The notes below the pieces were generated by a model. The model did no database searches. It was not told the DNA's origin and saw nothing but the letters and a program-made list of their open reading frames with translations. From the NCBI RefSeq assembly GCF_026626705.1, contig NZ_JAPNKC010000001.1, positions 3,844,001 through 3,908,000 on the forward strand: a DNA stretch of 64,000 bases, in the 5' to 3' direction. This document shows positions 1 through 9,333 of this stretch, piece after piece (the first letter of the stretch is position 1; each line of letters starts with the position of its first letter). A program made the position numbers and the translations under genes. This DNA comes from Pyxidicoccus sp. MSG2. GTDB lineage: Bacteria > Myxococcota > Myxococcia > Myxococcales > Myxococcaceae.

Positions 1-597
1 CTGCTGACCTACTTCGAGGAGTTCCAGAACATCACCATCACCGCGCACACGGACCGGGACTACGTGATGGTCTTCCCAGCGAAGAATGCCGCTCAACCCT
101 TTGCGGGAAAACTCATCTGGGGAACCTCCATCACCGAGGCGAAGAAGCCTGGATGGCGAGGCGCGCACCTGAATCAGGTGGCCGAGGTCATGAAGCTGCT
201 GGACTCGCCCCTGGCCCAGACGGGAATGGCCGATGACATGGACCGCAAGACCCTGCGGCTCGTCCCCAGCCCTGACGGCTTCGGCTCCATCGAAACCTTC
301 ACCGTCCGAGACCCCAGCGAAGGCCTCGCCGGGCTCTACTGGCGCAACTTCTTCGGCCCGCCCTTCGTGCGCCTGTTCGGAGACCACCTCCTGTCCCTCC
401 CTCCGGACACCGTCCAGGAGCTCGGCGGCGGGCGCATCCTCGTCCAGCCCTACGCGCTCCCCACCCAGGTGATGACGCCGGAAGGAAATGCCGCCGAGCA
501 GCGCCTCATCACCGTGCTCGGTCCCGAGTGCTTCTATGACCACTCGCGGCACCGGAAGCCCACACGCTGCCCGGAGCTTTCTCTACCCACACCGTGA
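1..597 (+). CDS. DUF3396-like protein (possible type VI immunity family), 5' end missing
   Basis: The reading frame is open from the first base, so the true start lies outside the window; about 198 codons are visible. The stretch around YWRNFFGPPFVRLFG and the general composition resemble the DUF3396 family, whose members are often annotated as type VI secretion immunity proteins. There is no signal peptide or membrane segment in the visible part, so it is probably cytoplasmic. No effector gene is visible beside it because the upstream neighbour is outside the window. The assignment rests on recalled family features only and is moderate. Confidence 0.55.
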   Translation: MLTYFEEFQNITITAHTDRDYVMVFPAKNAAQPFAGKLIWGTSITEAKKPGWRGAHLNQVAEVMKLLDSPLAQTGMADDMDRKTLRLVPSPDGFGSIETFTVRDPSEGLAGLYWRNFFGPPFVRLFGDHLLSLPPDTVQELGGGRILVQPYALPTQVMTPEGNAAEQRLITVLGPECFYDHSRHRKPTRCPELSLPTP

Positions 598-816
598 TTC
601 GCCGCGCGCAACGGACGCGAGAACATCCAGTCGCCAACGTCGCGGCATCCCGGTAGAGCGCCACCTGACAAGAATCCGAGCAGGGCAGCGGGGGGCACGC
701 CGGTTCCTCACCTCTGCTCCCTTGCCGCCACCCCCATCCCGGTGTTGACTGCACGGGTCTGCCGCGACTTCCGGGCCCCGTTTGTGGGCAGGCACCGACC
801 GCCGGAGCAGGATGTG

Positions 817-1788
817 ATGACGCTACGAGCGAGGGTGTTGCTGATGGCGGCGGTGGCGCGGAGGCGCGGAACGCTCCGGCGCGCCTTCGACGCGGTCCAC
901 GGCCCCACCGGCCGGCCCCGTCGCGAGGACACCACGCTGCTGGAGGACACCGTGCGGGAGCGGACGGCGGAGCTGGAGGCCGCCAACGCCAAGCTGTCCC
1001 GCAGCCTGGAGCAGCTTCGCGCCACCCAGGCCCAACTGCTCTTCGCGGACCGGCTGATTGCCCTTGGCCGTATCGCCGCCGGCGTGGGTCACGAAATCAA
1101 CAACCCGCTCGCCTTCATCCTCAGCAACCTCGAGTACATCCACCAGGAGCTCCAGCAGAAGGCGCAGCTGTCCGAGCAGGAGCGCCAGGAAGTCCTGGAG
1201 GCCCTCGCGGAGACGCGCGACGGCGCCGAGCGCATCCGGCTCATCGTCCGTGACTTGCAATCGCTCTCACGCGCCGAGGACGTGGGCACCGGCCCGTCGG
1301 ACCTGGCCTCGGTGCTGCGCACGGCGGCGAAGATGGCCATGCACGAGCTGCGTCCCCGCGCGCGCCTGGTGGTGGAATGCGAGGGCGTGCCGCCGGTGCA
1401 GGGCAACGGCTCGCGGCTGGGCCAGGTGTTCCTCAACCTGCTGCTCAACGCGGCGCAGGCCATTGCCCCGGGCAATGTGGCGGAGAACGTGGTGCGCGTG
1501 GTGGCCCGGACCGCCCTGCCCGGCCGCATCGAGGTGGAGGTGAGCGACACCGGCTGCGGCATCTCCCCCGAGCACCGCGAGCGCATCTTCGACCCGTTCT
1601 TCACCACCAAGCCGCTGGGCGTGGGCACCGGCCTGGGGCTCGCGGTGTGCCATGGCATCGTCACCTCGCTGGGCGGCACGCTGACGGTGGACAGCGCCCC
1701 GGGCCGGGGCAGCACCTTCCGCGTCAACCTGCCCGTGGCGGGCGCCTTCGCGCAGCCCTCGCGCCCTCAGGCGGACGCGGCGGCCTGA
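817..1788 (+). CDS. Sensor histidine kinase without an obvious sensor domain
   Basis: A 323-residue histidine kinase. A short basic N-terminus is followed by a coiled coil (about residues 45-75), then the HisKA box with GVGHEINNP (phospho-accepting His92), the N box GQVFLNLLLNAAQAI, the G1 box SDTGCGIS, the F box FDPFFTTK and the G2 box GTGLGLAV. No transmembrane segment or PAS/GAF domain is visible, so it is probably a cytoplasmic kinase taking its signal through the coiled coil or a partner. An in-frame GTG at 742 exists, but GGAG at 804-807 favours ATG 817 (or GTG 814). The 3' end overlaps the convergent cysteine dioxygenase gene by 65 bp. No response regulator is adjacent, as is common for orphan kinases in myxobacteria. 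Confidence 0.88.
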   Translation: MTLRARVLLMAAVARRRGTLRRAFDAVHGPTGRPRREDTTLLEDTVRERTAELEAANAKLSRSLEQLRATQAQLLFADRLIALGRIAAGVGHEINNPLAFILSNLEYIHQELQQKAQLSEQERQEVLEALAETRDGAERIRLIVRDLQSLSRAEDVGTGPSDLASVLRTAAKMAMHELRPRARLVVECEGVPPVQGNGSRLGQVFLNLLLNAAQAIAPGNVAENVVRVVARTALPGRIEVEVSDTGCGISPEHRERIFDPFFTTKPLGVGTGLGLAVCHGIVTSLGGTLTVDSAPGRGSTFRVNLPVAGAFAQPSRPQADAAA

Positions 1789-2335
1789 GCACGCCCCGCA
1801 GCGCCAGCTCCGCGTCCAGCGTCGGCGTCACGCTCGCGTCGTACCGCGTCATCCCCACCATGGGCGGCGCGTACAGGTGCAGCGACACGGCGCCATGACG
1901 GGATGCGTTGTGGATGCGGTGGATGGTCTCCGCGCGCTCCAGGAGGAAGTCCCCCTCCTCCGCGGCCGAGCGCTCGTCGGGCAGCAGCCGGTCCCCACCC
2001 CAGGCGTAGCGCGTCTCCTGGAGCTGGCCGCGCACCACCCAGGACACCCCCGAGGAGCCGCCATGGTCATGCACCCGGGAGACCTGTCCCGGCAGCCAGC
2101 AGACGAGCAGCAGCTCACACGCGTCCGTCCTGTCGAGGACGCGCCGCGCATAACCCGCGGCGTCGTAGCGGACGAGCGACTCGAGGAGCCGCCAGTCGGG
2201 CCGGCTCGAGCGGAGCCGCTCCACCAGCCAGTCCAGGGACGGCACCTCATGGGTCTGCTCTGGGAGCGACCAGCCGAGCACGTCCATGGCCCTGGGACAG
2301 CCCTCGCTCCCTTCCTCGCCGGAGTGCTCGCGCAT
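1724..2335 (-). CDS. Cysteine dioxygenase family protein (cupin thiol dioxygenase)
   Basis: A 203-residue protein of the bacterial cysteine dioxygenase family, which oxidises cysteine to cysteine sulfinate with Fe(II) and O2. The cupin iron ligands are visible as VHDHGG (His89, His91) and LHLYAPP (His153), with the conserved Tyr155 and an upstream GYARR motif. As in other bacterial members, the Cys of the mammalian Cys-Tyr cofactor is replaced by Gly (Gly93). The first Met is used; Met17 (MDVLGW) is a plausible alternative start. The C-terminal tail is Arg/Pro-rich and overlaps the histidine kinase on the other strand. It is divergent from a YdhS-like flavoprotein with a 155-bp shared upstream region, suggesting co-regulation. 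Confidence 0.85.
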   Translation of the reverse strand: MREHSGEEGSEGCPRAMDVLGWSLPEQTHEVPSLDWLVERLRSSRPDWRLLESLVRYDAAGYARRVLDRTDACELLLVCWLPGQVSRVHDHGGSSGVSWVVRGQLQETRYAWGGDRLLPDERSAAEEGDFLLERAETIHRIHNASRHGAVSLHLYAPPMVGMTRYDASVTPTLDAELALRGVLRPPRPPEGARAARRRPPRAG

Positions 2336-2378
2336 GGTGTCCTCCCGGGTGTGCGTCGGAGTGTGCGCATCGTCTCCG

Positions 2379-2392
2379 ACCCTGGCCAGGGT
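2379..2392. promoter_or_regulatory. Perfect 14-bp palindrome in a divergent promoter region
   Basis: ACCCTGGCCAGGGT reads the same on both strands. It lies 44 bp upstream of the cysteine dioxygenase start and 99 bp upstream of the flavoprotein start. Its place between two divergent genes suggests a repressor or activator site, but no candidate regulator is adjacent, so the function is an inference. Confidence 0.35.
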
Positions 2393-2490
2393 GGATTGTC
2401 ACCTTGTCGCTCGTGACGCCTGGACGGTGGGCAGCCTCCGAGGGTGCCCCCGGGGCGGACACGACATACGATTGCGGCGTGCGAGCACAG

Positions 2491-4005
2491 ATGGGTTGTT
2501 GGGACGTGGCCATCGTTGGAGGGGGGGCCAGCGGGACGCTGCTGGCGTTGAACCTCTTGAAGAGCGCGAGTGCGCCCCTCCGCGTCGTACTCGTGGAGCG
2601 GAGCGGACGGGTGGGCCGGGGCCTAGCGTACTCCACGGACAGCTCGCGTCACCTGCTCAACGTTCCCGCCGGGAGGATGGGCGCCTTCCCGGACGACCCC
2701 GAGCACTTCCTGCGCTGGATGCGGCGCGAGGCCCCCGACACGGCCCCCGGCGACTTCGTCCCGCGCCAGCGCTACGGCCACTACCTGGAGTCGGTGCTGC
2801 GGGACTTCGTCGCGCACGCGCCGACGGGCATCCACCTGGAGGTGGTGGCGGCGGACGTGGTGTCGGTGCGCGAGGACGCGGGCCGGGTGCTGCTCTCGCT
2901 GTCGGGCGGTGGACAGCTGGAGGCGCGCGCGGCGGTGCTGGCGCTGGGCAACGCGCTGCCGGCGGACCTGCGGGTGCCGGACGGAGGGCTGTACGCGAGC
3001 GCGCGCTACCACCGCTCACCGTGGGCGCCGGGGGCGCTGCTCGACGTGGGTCCCCGGGACACGGTGCTGCTCATCGGCACGGGGCTCACCATGGTGGACA
3101 CGGTGCTGTCACTGGAGGAGCGCGGGCACCGGGGCATCATCCACGCGGTGTCACGGCACGGGCTCCTGCCGCACGTGCACCGGCGCGGAGCGCTGAGCTA
3201 CTCGACGACGTATTCATCTCCCGGCATCCGGGACGTGCTGCGCGCGCTGCGCCAGGAAGTGCTGCGGGTGTGCGAGGAGTGGGAGGGCGCCGACGGCCGC
3301 ATGCACCCGATTCCCATCCGCATCCGCGCGGTGCTGCGCATCATGCGCCAGGAGGTGAAGCGGGCAACGGACGCGGGGGCGGACTGGCGGACGGTGGTGG
3401 ACGCGCTGCGCCCGGCCACGGTGCCCCTGTGGCACCGGCTGACGGAGGGCGAGCGGCGGCGCTTCCTGCGCCACCTGCGCTCGCACTGGGAGGTGCACCG
3501 GCACCGGATGGCGCCGAGCATCGGCGACACGGTGGAGCGGCTGCGCGGCGAGGGCCGGCTGTTCCTCCACGCGGCGCGCGTGCGGAGCTTCCGGCTGGAG
3601 GACGCGGGCGTGGAGGCGCGCCTGCGGCCGCGCGGGGACACCCAGGAAACCGTGTTGCACGTACAACATGTAGTCAACTGTACCGGACCCGAGGGCGCCA
3701 TCACCCGGGGCCACCCGCTGCTCAAGGCCATGGCGGATGCGGGGCTGGTGAGCCCGGACGTGCTGGGCATGGGGCTGGCGACGGACGGGGACGGCGCGCT
3801 GCTCGACTTGAGCGGCCGGGCCTCCGGGCGGCTCTACACGCTGGGCCCGCCGCGCCGGGGCGAGCTGTGGGAGACGACGGCCGTGCCCGAGATTCGCACC
3901 CAGGCGCGGGCGCTGGCCGAGCACCTGCTGCAGCGGCTGGGGCCCGCGCCGGTGACGCGCGCGCCGGTGGAACTGGAGCACGGCGGGGTGCCGCTGGAGC
4001 GTTGA
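2491..4005 (+). CDS. YdhS-like FAD/NAD(P)-binding oxidoreductase
   Basis: A 504-residue protein that opens with a Rossmann dinucleotide motif (VAIVGGGASGTLLA), followed by a second nucleotide-binding segment near residue 190 (VLLIGTGLTMVDTVL). This two-site arrangement is that of the NAD_binding_9 family (E. coli YdhS). The ATG at 2491 places the Rossmann strand at the N-terminus as expected; the frame runs open upstream to 1903 but that part is antisense to the dioxygenase gene. An in-frame GTG at 2479 is an alternative. The substrate is unknown. The divergent cysteine dioxygenase suggests, without proving, a link to sulfur or thiol metabolism. Confidence 0.75.
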   Translation: MGCWDVAIVGGGASGTLLALNLLKSASAPLRVVLVERSGRVGRGLAYSTDSSRHLLNVPAGRMGAFPDDPEHFLRWMRREAPDTAPGDFVPRQRYGHYLESVLRDFVAHAPTGIHLEVVAADVVSVREDAGRVLLSLSGGGQLEARAAVLALGNALPADLRVPDGGLYASARYHRSPWAPGALLDVGPRDTVLLIGTGLTMVDTVLSLEERGHRGIIHAVSRHGLLPHVHRRGALSYSTTYSSPGIRDVLRALRQEVLRVCEEWEGADGRMHPIPIRIRAVLRIMRQEVKRATDAGADWRTVVDALRPATVPLWHRLTEGERRRFLRHLRSHWEVHRHRMAPSIGDTVERLRGEGRLFLHAARVRSFRLEDAGVEARLRPRGDTQETVLHVQHVVNCTGPEGAITRGHPLLKAMADAGLVSPDVLGMGLATDGDGALLDLSGRASGRLYTLGPPRRGELWETTAVPEIRTQARALAEHLLQRLGPAPVTRAPVELEHGGVPLER

Positions 4006-4198
4006 GCGGAGGACTCCGGCGGGACGGTGCGCCCGGCCCGAGCGGCGAACCAGGGCGGGAGGACGCCTCGGGACTTCCGGCGCGCTGCTCGTGCGGAGGG
4101 CGCCCGGACAGGCGGTGAAGTCCTCCAGGCGACAGGAGGGAACCCCGGTGCGCGGCATTTCGTGAGAACCTCGGGGCGCCTCGCTGGAGTCCCCCCGC

Positions 4199-5512
4199 AT
4201 GCCCTCCCCCCGACCCCTCCTCGCCCTTGCCGGCGGCGTGCTCGCCATCATCCTCGCGAGCCTTGGAGGCGTGGCGTACGTGACGCTGCGCACGGGACCG
4301 CTGGCCGAGCGGCTGGTGCGGGACGTGGAGGCGATGGCCCGGACCCGCTACCCGCGTCCGTCGCATGTGACACCCGCGGTGCCCGGGACGTTCGCGCAGC
4401 ACCTGGACCCGCTGATGGGAGAGGTGCTGCGGCTGTACCGCGAGCGGTCCGTGGCCTTCCAGTCCGTGGCCCCCGCATTTCCGTGCCGCGCCGTCATCGA
4501 AGGCCGGGAGCCTGTCTCCGCGCTGCCCACGCCGTGCCAGGAGGAATGGAAGAAGGGACGGGAGCTGGTGGCACGGGTGCTGGCGGCCACCCACGCGGAG
4601 GAGGGCGGGCTGCCGGAGGGGATGGGAGACCTGGCGTCTCCAACGCATCCGTACGCGGACACGGGTATGCCGGCGCTGCTGCATGTGATTCAACTGGCCG
4701 CGCTGGAGACTCGGTTACTGCTGGCGGAGGGACAGGCGGAGAAGGCGGTGGACACCTGCCTGGACACGCTGGCGCTGAGCCGGGAGCTGACACTGGGTGG
4801 AGGGCTGATAGGACAGATGACCTCCGCGACGGGACAGGGGCTCCTGTACCGGCCCTGCGCGGCGGCGCTGGATGCAGCGCCGATGGAGCGCAAGCGGAGC
4901 GCGGTGGCGCAGCTATCGCGGCTGGCGGAGGGGCAGCTGCCCTTCTCGCAGATGCTGAAGCAGGAGTCCGTCGTGATGCAGCTCATGCTCTTCGGCGAGC
5001 TGATGCCCGCGGAGCTGCTGGCCGCGCTGCCGGAGGGTGCTCGGGAGGCCGCCACGAAGCCGCCCGCCCTGTCGATGGCCCTGGAGGATTCCCTCACCAC
5101 CCGGTTCATGTGGCGGAAGGTGGTGGAGGGATTCGACGCGCTGATTGCAGTAGCGGACCGCGAGCCCGCGGCACGGCGGCGAGCCTTCGAGACCTTCGAC
5201 GCACAGAGCGCCAGCGCGCTGTTCCCCGTCGATGGCCCGAGCGGCGTCAACTACAGCGAGTACGCGGAGCGGGTGGACCTGGCCCGGCTCCAGCACGACG
5301 CGCTCATCTCCCTGGTGGAGGCGGACCTGAAGCGCACGGAGGAGGGCCGCTGGCCGGAGCGGGTGACGAGCCGGGCGCACCGGTCCTTCGTGCTGGAGTC
5401 CAGCAACCTCGGCGAGGCCCGGCTCAAGCCCTGCGCGCCCTCGCAGGCGGAGCAGGCGCTGCGGGTGACGGCGGATGTGCCTTCCGGCGTGTGGGTGCGA
5501 CAGACGCCGTGA
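4199..5512 (+). CDS. Membrane-anchored protein of unknown function
   Basis: A 437-residue protein with one N-terminal hydrophobic segment (residues 6-28, LLALAGGVLAIILASLGG within it) and a long soluble, helix-rich remainder that should face the periplasm. It contains a pair of cysteines near residues 98 and 113 (FPCRAV, PTPCQEE) that could form a disulfide, and another pair near residue 220 and 422. I recognise no family. The gap upstream (4006-4198) shows no gene and no clear terminator; the gene could be read with the flavoprotein upstream. The start is the first ATG before the hydrophobic segment. Confidence 0.7.
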   Translation: MPSPRPLLALAGGVLAIILASLGGVAYVTLRTGPLAERLVRDVEAMARTRYPRPSHVTPAVPGTFAQHLDPLMGEVLRLYRERSVAFQSVAPAFPCRAVIEGREPVSALPTPCQEEWKKGRELVARVLAATHAEEGGLPEGMGDLASPTHPYADTGMPALLHVIQLAALETRLLLAEGQAEKAVDTCLDTLALSRELTLGGGLIGQMTSATGQGLLYRPCAAALDAAPMERKRSAVAQLSRLAEGQLPFSQMLKQESVVMQLMLFGELMPAELLAALPEGAREAATKPPALSMALEDSLTTRFMWRKVVEGFDALIAVADREPAARRRAFETFDAQSASALFPVDGPSGVNYSEYAERVDLARLQHDALISLVEADLKRTEEGRWPERVTSRAHRSFVLESSNLGEARLKPCAPSQAEQALRVTADVPSGVWVRQTP

Positions 5513-5645
5513 TGAGGAACGCCGCGGCCGCTTGAGCCCCGCCCGCCCCCTCCACCCCCGAGCAGGCAGGCCACGACCGCCAGCCTGTCCGGGTGCGCCT
5601 CGAGGGCTACCTTCCTGGCGGACCTCACACAGCCGGGGAGCGAGC

Positions 5646-6509
5646 ATGGGCCTGTTGGCACACACGAGTCTGCGCCTCGCCGAGCGCGCGGGAAGTCGTC
5701 GGGCACTGGAAGGACTGGGCGGGCTGCCCATGGGCGCGCTGCGCAGCACGTGGCACCAGGTGAACGACCTGCGCATCCACACGCGCGTCTCCGCCCAGCC
5801 CGTGCCGGGCCGCGCGTGGAGCGTCGTCCTCCTCCACGGCCTCGTCGCGTCCAGCACGTACATGGTGCCCACCGGCATGGGCCTCGCGCCGTACTTCCGC
5901 GTCTACGCGCCGGACCTGCCCGGCTTCGGCCGCAGCCAGAAGCCCCGCCGCCCGCTCGACGTGGCCGGCCTCGCGGACTCGCTCGCCGCGTGGATGGACG
6001 CCGCCGGCCTCGAGAACCCCGCCCTCGTCGCCAACTCCTCCGGCTGCCAGTTCGCCGTGGACTTCGCGTCGCGCTACCCCGAGCGCTGCGGACCGCTGGT
6101 GCTGCTCGGGCCCACGCTCGACACCCGCCACCACGGCACCCCGAAGCAGGTGGTGCGCTGGCTCGCGGACGGCGTGCGCGAGCCCCCGTCCCTCAACGTC
6201 ATCATGGCGCAGGACTACCGCACCTTCGGCCTCCTCCGCGCCCTGCGCTCCCTCCGCTCCGCACGCAAGGACGTGCCCGAGGAGAAGCTCCCCCACGTCC
6301 GCTCACCCGTGCTCGTGGTGCGCGGCGCGAAGGACCGCATCTTCCCGCGCACCCGCGCCGAGGCACTGGTGCAAAGCCTCCCCCAGGGCCGCCTGGAGGA
6401 GGTGCCCGGCGCCGGCCACACACTCAACTTCAACGCGCCGGAAGCCGTGGTGAAGCTCATCCGCCGCTACCTCTACGAACTGGAGGCGCGCGGCGAAGCC
6501 CAGCCCTGA
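5646..6509 (+). CDS. Alpha/beta-fold hydrolase
   Basis: A 287-residue alpha/beta hydrolase. The oxyanion-hole motif is LLHGLVAS, the nucleophile elbow is ANSSG (G-x-S-x-G variant beginning with Ala), the acid is the Asp of GAKDRIFP and the catalytic His is in GAGHTLNFN. The DLPGFGRS strand-loop is typical of the family. The frame is open upstream to 5475, but ATG 5646 follows GGGGAGCG at good spacing and removes a stretch antisense-like in composition. The gene ends 1 bp before the end of the convergent hydratase gene. The substrate cannot be told from sequence. Confidence 0.85.
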   Translation: MGLLAHTSLRLAERAGSRRALEGLGGLPMGALRSTWHQVNDLRIHTRVSAQPVPGRAWSVVLLHGLVASSTYMVPTGMGLAPYFRVYAPDLPGFGRSQKPRRPLDVAGLADSLAAWMDAAGLENPALVANSSGCQFAVDFASRYPERCGPLVLLGPTLDTRHHGTPKQVVRWLADGVREPPSLNVIMAQDYRTFGLLRALRSLRSARKDVPEEKLPHVRSPVLVVRGAKDRIFPRTRAEALVQSLPQGRLEEVPGAGHTLNFNAPEAVVKLIRRYLYELEARGEAQP

Positions 6510-6510
6510 C

Positions 6511-7296
6511 TCAGGCCGACGACACCGCCACCGAGCCCAGCCCCTCCACCGTCAACTGCACCCTGTCTCCGGGCCGCAGCATGTGCGCGGCCGTCGCGGC
6601 GCCCGCCAGGACGATGCTCCCCGCCGGCAGCACCTGCCCGCGCTGCGCCAGCAACTCGCAGAGCTGGATGACGGACACCACCGGGTCCCCGGAGATGGCA
6701 TCCGAGCGCGCCGCCTGCACCACCTCGCCGTTGACGGACATCTTCATCTCCAGCCGCGTCAAGTCGAGCGCGCGCGGCGGATGCTCCGCGGTGCCGAGCA
6801 CGAACAGCGATGACGACGAGTTGTCCGCCACCACGTCCGGCAGGGAGAAGTACTTGAAGTCCCGGTAGCGTGAGTCGAGGATTTCCATCGCCGCGAAGAC
6901 GGACGCGCACGCATCCAGCACCTGCTCGCGCGTCACCTTCCCGCCCAGCTCGCGCGAGGTGCGGAAGGCAATCTCCGGCTCGATTTTCGGGTGGATGCCC
7001 TGCCCCACCTGGATGACGCCGTCCGCCGGCACCTGCATCCGGTCCGTGAGGACGCCGTACACCGGCGAGTCCAGGTTCATCTGCCGCCGCTTCGCCTCCG
7101 AGGTGAGCCCCATCTTCAGGCCCACCACGCGCTCACCCCGCGACAGGCGCAGGCGGATGCCGCCCTCTTGGATGGCGTAGGCGTCCGCCAGCGCGAGGTG
7201 CGGCAGCTCGCGGGTGAGCGGCGCCACCTCGCGGCGCTCCAGGCGCGCGGAGTCCAGCGCGAGGGCAAGCTGCTCGTGGTCCACAGGTGCGGTCAT
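6511..7296 (-). CDS. 2-keto-4-pentenoate hydratase / 4-oxalocrotonate decarboxylase family enzyme
   Basis: A 261-residue enzyme of the family that hydrates 2-oxopent-4-enoate or decarboxylates 4-oxalocrotonate, Mg2+-dependent steps at the end of meta-cleavage and 2-aminomuconate pathways. GLKMGLTS, IEPEIAF and the SDAISGDPVVSV segment match the family. The ATG at 7296 is preceded by a purine-rich stretch and removes 24 poor N-terminal codons. It sits 13 kb from the kynurenine operon, whose product 4-oxalocrotonate would be its natural substrate, so it may complete that route. Hydratase and decarboxylase activities cannot be separated by eye. Confidence 0.85.
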   Translation of the reverse strand: MTAPVDHEQLALALDSARLERREVAPLTRELPHLALADAYAIQEGGIRLRLSRGERVVGLKMGLTSEAKRRQMNLDSPVYGVLTDRMQVPADGVIQVGQGIHPKIEPEIAFRTSRELGGKVTREQVLDACASVFAAMEILDSRYRDFKYFSLPDVVADNSSSSLFVLGTAEHPPRALDLTRLEMKMSVNGEVVQAARSDAISGDPVVSVIQLCELLAQRGQVLPAGSIVLAGAATAAHMLRPGDRVQLTVEGLGSVAVSSA

Positions 7297-7380
7297 CCCC
7301 GTCCCTCTCTCTCTCGTCAAAAGTGGCCGGCGAGCTTCTGGCACCCGCGCGCGGGCGCGCAAGCACACCGTGCCGCACTG

Positions 7381-7698
7381 TCAGCGGTTGAAGGCAACCA
7401 GGGTCATGAAGGCCAGAAGCGCGAGCGTCCCCAGGGCGACGAGCCCGTACGCCCCCACGCTCACGAGCCGCGCATTCCCCGGCACGCCCACCCGGCCCAG
7501 CCCCCGGTAGACGACGGCGATGCCCGCCAGGAAGGTGGCCGCCGTCAGGCCGAGCGTCACCATCATCCCGAAGCCCGCGCGGGCGCCCAGCGCCTTGCCC
7601 GCAATCAGGAGCCCCACCATCAGCCACGCACCGGAGATGAAGAGACTGCCCGCGAAGGTCGCAGCCGCGACGAGCAGCCCCCGGACGGCGGTGTTCAT
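7381..7698 (-). CDS. Small membrane protein with three predicted helices
   Basis: A 105-residue hydrophobic protein. Three membrane segments are visible at about residues 5-30, 40-60 and 80-103. ATG 7698 was chosen because the 48 upstream codons are polar and Pro/Gly-rich and would put a hydrophilic tail before the first helix. It lies 84 bp upstream of the hydratase on the same strand and may share its transcript. No family is recognised. Confidence 0.6.
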   Translation of the reverse strand: MNTAVRGLLVAAATFAGSLFISGAWLMVGLLIAGKALGARAGFGMMVTLGLTAATFLAGIAVVYRGLGRVGVPGNARLVSVGAYGLVALGTLALLAFMTLVAFNR

Positions 7699-7893
7699 GA
7701 CGGCACCACCCTGTCCAGGGTCAGCGGCTCCAGCACGCGCGCGTCCGGGGTGTTCACCATGCGCCGGCAGGCTACCCGAGACGCCGGGAGGACTCACGGC
7801 GCCCCGCGTGAATATTGGCCTTCGCCCTCCGTCCTGCTGCATAACGTCGATAGCCCAGGCCGGACGGGCCCATTCGGTTCAAGGAATCTCTTC

Positions 7894-8514
7894 ATGCGAC
7901 ACACTCCATGGATTGTCTCGGCAGTGCTGCTCACGGCGACCGCGGCGAGCGCCCGCGACGAGGACCGCCGTGACGACGGCTTCCACGAGCACGACGGCTT
8001 CTACCTGCGCCTGCAGGTGGGCGGTGGCTACAACCGCGCCTCGGTGGTGGGCGAGGACGTGGCCGTCAAGGGCGGCGCGGCCGGCGTCAACGCCGAAATC
8101 GGCGCCGCGCTGACGCGCAACTTCATCCTCTACGGGAAGCTCTTCGGCACGTCCGTGCCCAGCCCGGACATCGAGGTGGGCGACCTGACCATCGAGGGCC
8201 AGGACGAGGACGTGAGCCAGAACTACGGGGCGCTCGGCGTGGGCTTCACGTACTACATCATGCCCGCCAACGTGTACCTGTCCGGCGCGCTCTCGTTCGC
8301 CCAGCTCACCATCAACGAGAACGGCGAGAAGATTGCCGAGACGGACGTGGGCGGCGGCCTCCACCTGGGCATCGGCAAGGAGTGGTGGGTGAGCAAGAAC
8401 TGGGGCCTGGGCCTCGGTGCCGAGCTCGCGCTCGGCCGCGTGCCGGAGAAGGACGAGAGCGCGAAGTGGAACGTCGTCAACGGCATGGTCTTCCTGTCCG
8501 CGACGTTCAACTGA
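7894..8514 (+). CDS. Outer-membrane beta-barrel protein
   Basis: A 206-residue exported protein. A signal peptide (about residues 1-20, MRHTPWIVSAVLLTATAASA) is followed by alternating hydrophobic and polar strands with glycine-rich turns (for example FYLRLQVGGGYNRAS and NYGALGVGFTYYIMP) and a C-terminal strand ending in Phe-Asn. This pattern is that of small eight-stranded outer-membrane barrels. AAGGAA at 7881-7886 serves ATG 7894. The frame is open far upstream (to 6991) but that part is antisense to other genes. No enzyme active site was recognised. Confidence 0.78.
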   Translation: MRHTPWIVSAVLLTATAASARDEDRRDDGFHEHDGFYLRLQVGGGYNRASVVGEDVAVKGGAAGVNAEIGAALTRNFILYGKLFGTSVPSPDIEVGDLTIEGQDEDVSQNYGALGVGFTYYIMPANVYLSGALSFAQLTINENGEKIAETDVGGGLHLGIGKEWWVSKNWGLGLGAELALGRVPEKDESAKWNVVNGMVFLSATFN

Positions 8515-8520
8515 AGTGAC

Positions 8521-8543
8521 GGCACGGTGGGCGGCCCCGTGCC
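8521..8543. terminator. Hairpin between convergent genes
   Basis: GGCACGG (8521-8527) pairs with CCGTGCC (8537-8543) around a 9-nt loop, in the 36-bp gap between the convergent barrel gene and the SDR gene. There is no T tract, so it is a candidate bidirectional terminator only. Confidence 0.5.
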
Positions 8544-8550
8544 GCCCGCC

Positions 8551-9333
8551 TCAGCCCTGCTGGTTGAGGTTCGCCGCGACGGAGCGCACGGCGAAGCGGG
8601 GGCTGAAGCGCACCATGAATGCGCCCAGCCAGTTGAGCACGCCGTGCACCGCGAGCACGCTCCCGCGCATCATCGCCGCGTAGGCGTGGGCGGCCACGTC
8701 CGGCGCCTTCGCCACGCCGGACCGCTGGAACAGGCGCGACTTGTGGTTGCCGGCCCGCTGGGCGAACTCGGTGTGCGTGGCGCCGGGGCAGTGGCACGTC
8801 ACCGTCACCCCGGTGCCATTCAGCTCGTGCGACAGCGCCTCCGACAGCGACATCACGAAGGCCTTGGTCGCGTAGTACGTGGCCATGTACGGCCCGGGCT
8901 GGAAGCCGGCGGTGGAGGCGACGTTGAGGATGCGCCCGGCGCCGCGCTCGCGCATGGGCCGCGCGAACAGGTACGTCAGCTTCAGCAGGGAGGTGCAGTT
9001 GACCTGCACCATCTCCGCCTCGCGCGCCAGGTCCTGCTCCAGGAACGCGCCGGCGGAGCCGAAGCCCGCGTTGTTGACGAGGAAGTCCACCGTCAGCCCC
9101 TTCGCGCGCACCGCCTCGAAGAGCTTCTCGGGCGCGTCCGGCTGGCCCAGGTCCGCCGGCAGCACGTGGGCCTTCACCCCGTGCTCCTTCTCCAGCTTCT
9201 CCGCGAGCGCCTCCAGCCGCGCGGCGCCGCGTGCCACCAGGATGACGTCGTGTCCGTCCCGGGCGAAGCACTGCGCGAACTGCTCGCCGAGTCCGGCCGA
9301 GGCGCCGGTGATGAGGGCCACTTTGCGCGACAT
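8551..9333 (-). CDS. Short-chain dehydrogenase/reductase (classical SDR)
   Basis: A 260-residue SDR with the cofactor motif [12 protein letters not shown] ([10 protein letters not shown]) and the catalytic Ser and Tyr/Lys in NVASTAGF and YYATK. It therefore should be an active NAD(P)(H)-dependent oxidoreductase; its substrate is unknown. AGGAGG lies 8-10 nt before ATG 9333. It is divergent from the UDP-sugar pyrophosphorylase gene with only 73 bp between the two starts, a region that is unusually AT-rich for this genome and contains TGCAT-TC-ATGCA (9372-9383). Confidence 0.85.
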   Translation of the reverse strand: MSRKVALITGASAGLGEQFAQCFARDGHDVILVARGAARLEALAEKLEKEHGVKAHVLPADLGQPDAPEKLFEAVRAKGLTVDFLVNNAGFGSAGAFLEQDLAREAEMVQVNCTSLLKLTYLFARPMRERGAGRILNVASTAGFQPGPYMATYYATKAFVMSLSEALSHELNGTGVTVTCHCPGATHTEFAQRAGNHKSRLFQRSGVAKAPDVAAHAYAAMMRGSVLAVHGVLNWLGAFMVRFSPRFAVRSVAANLNQQG

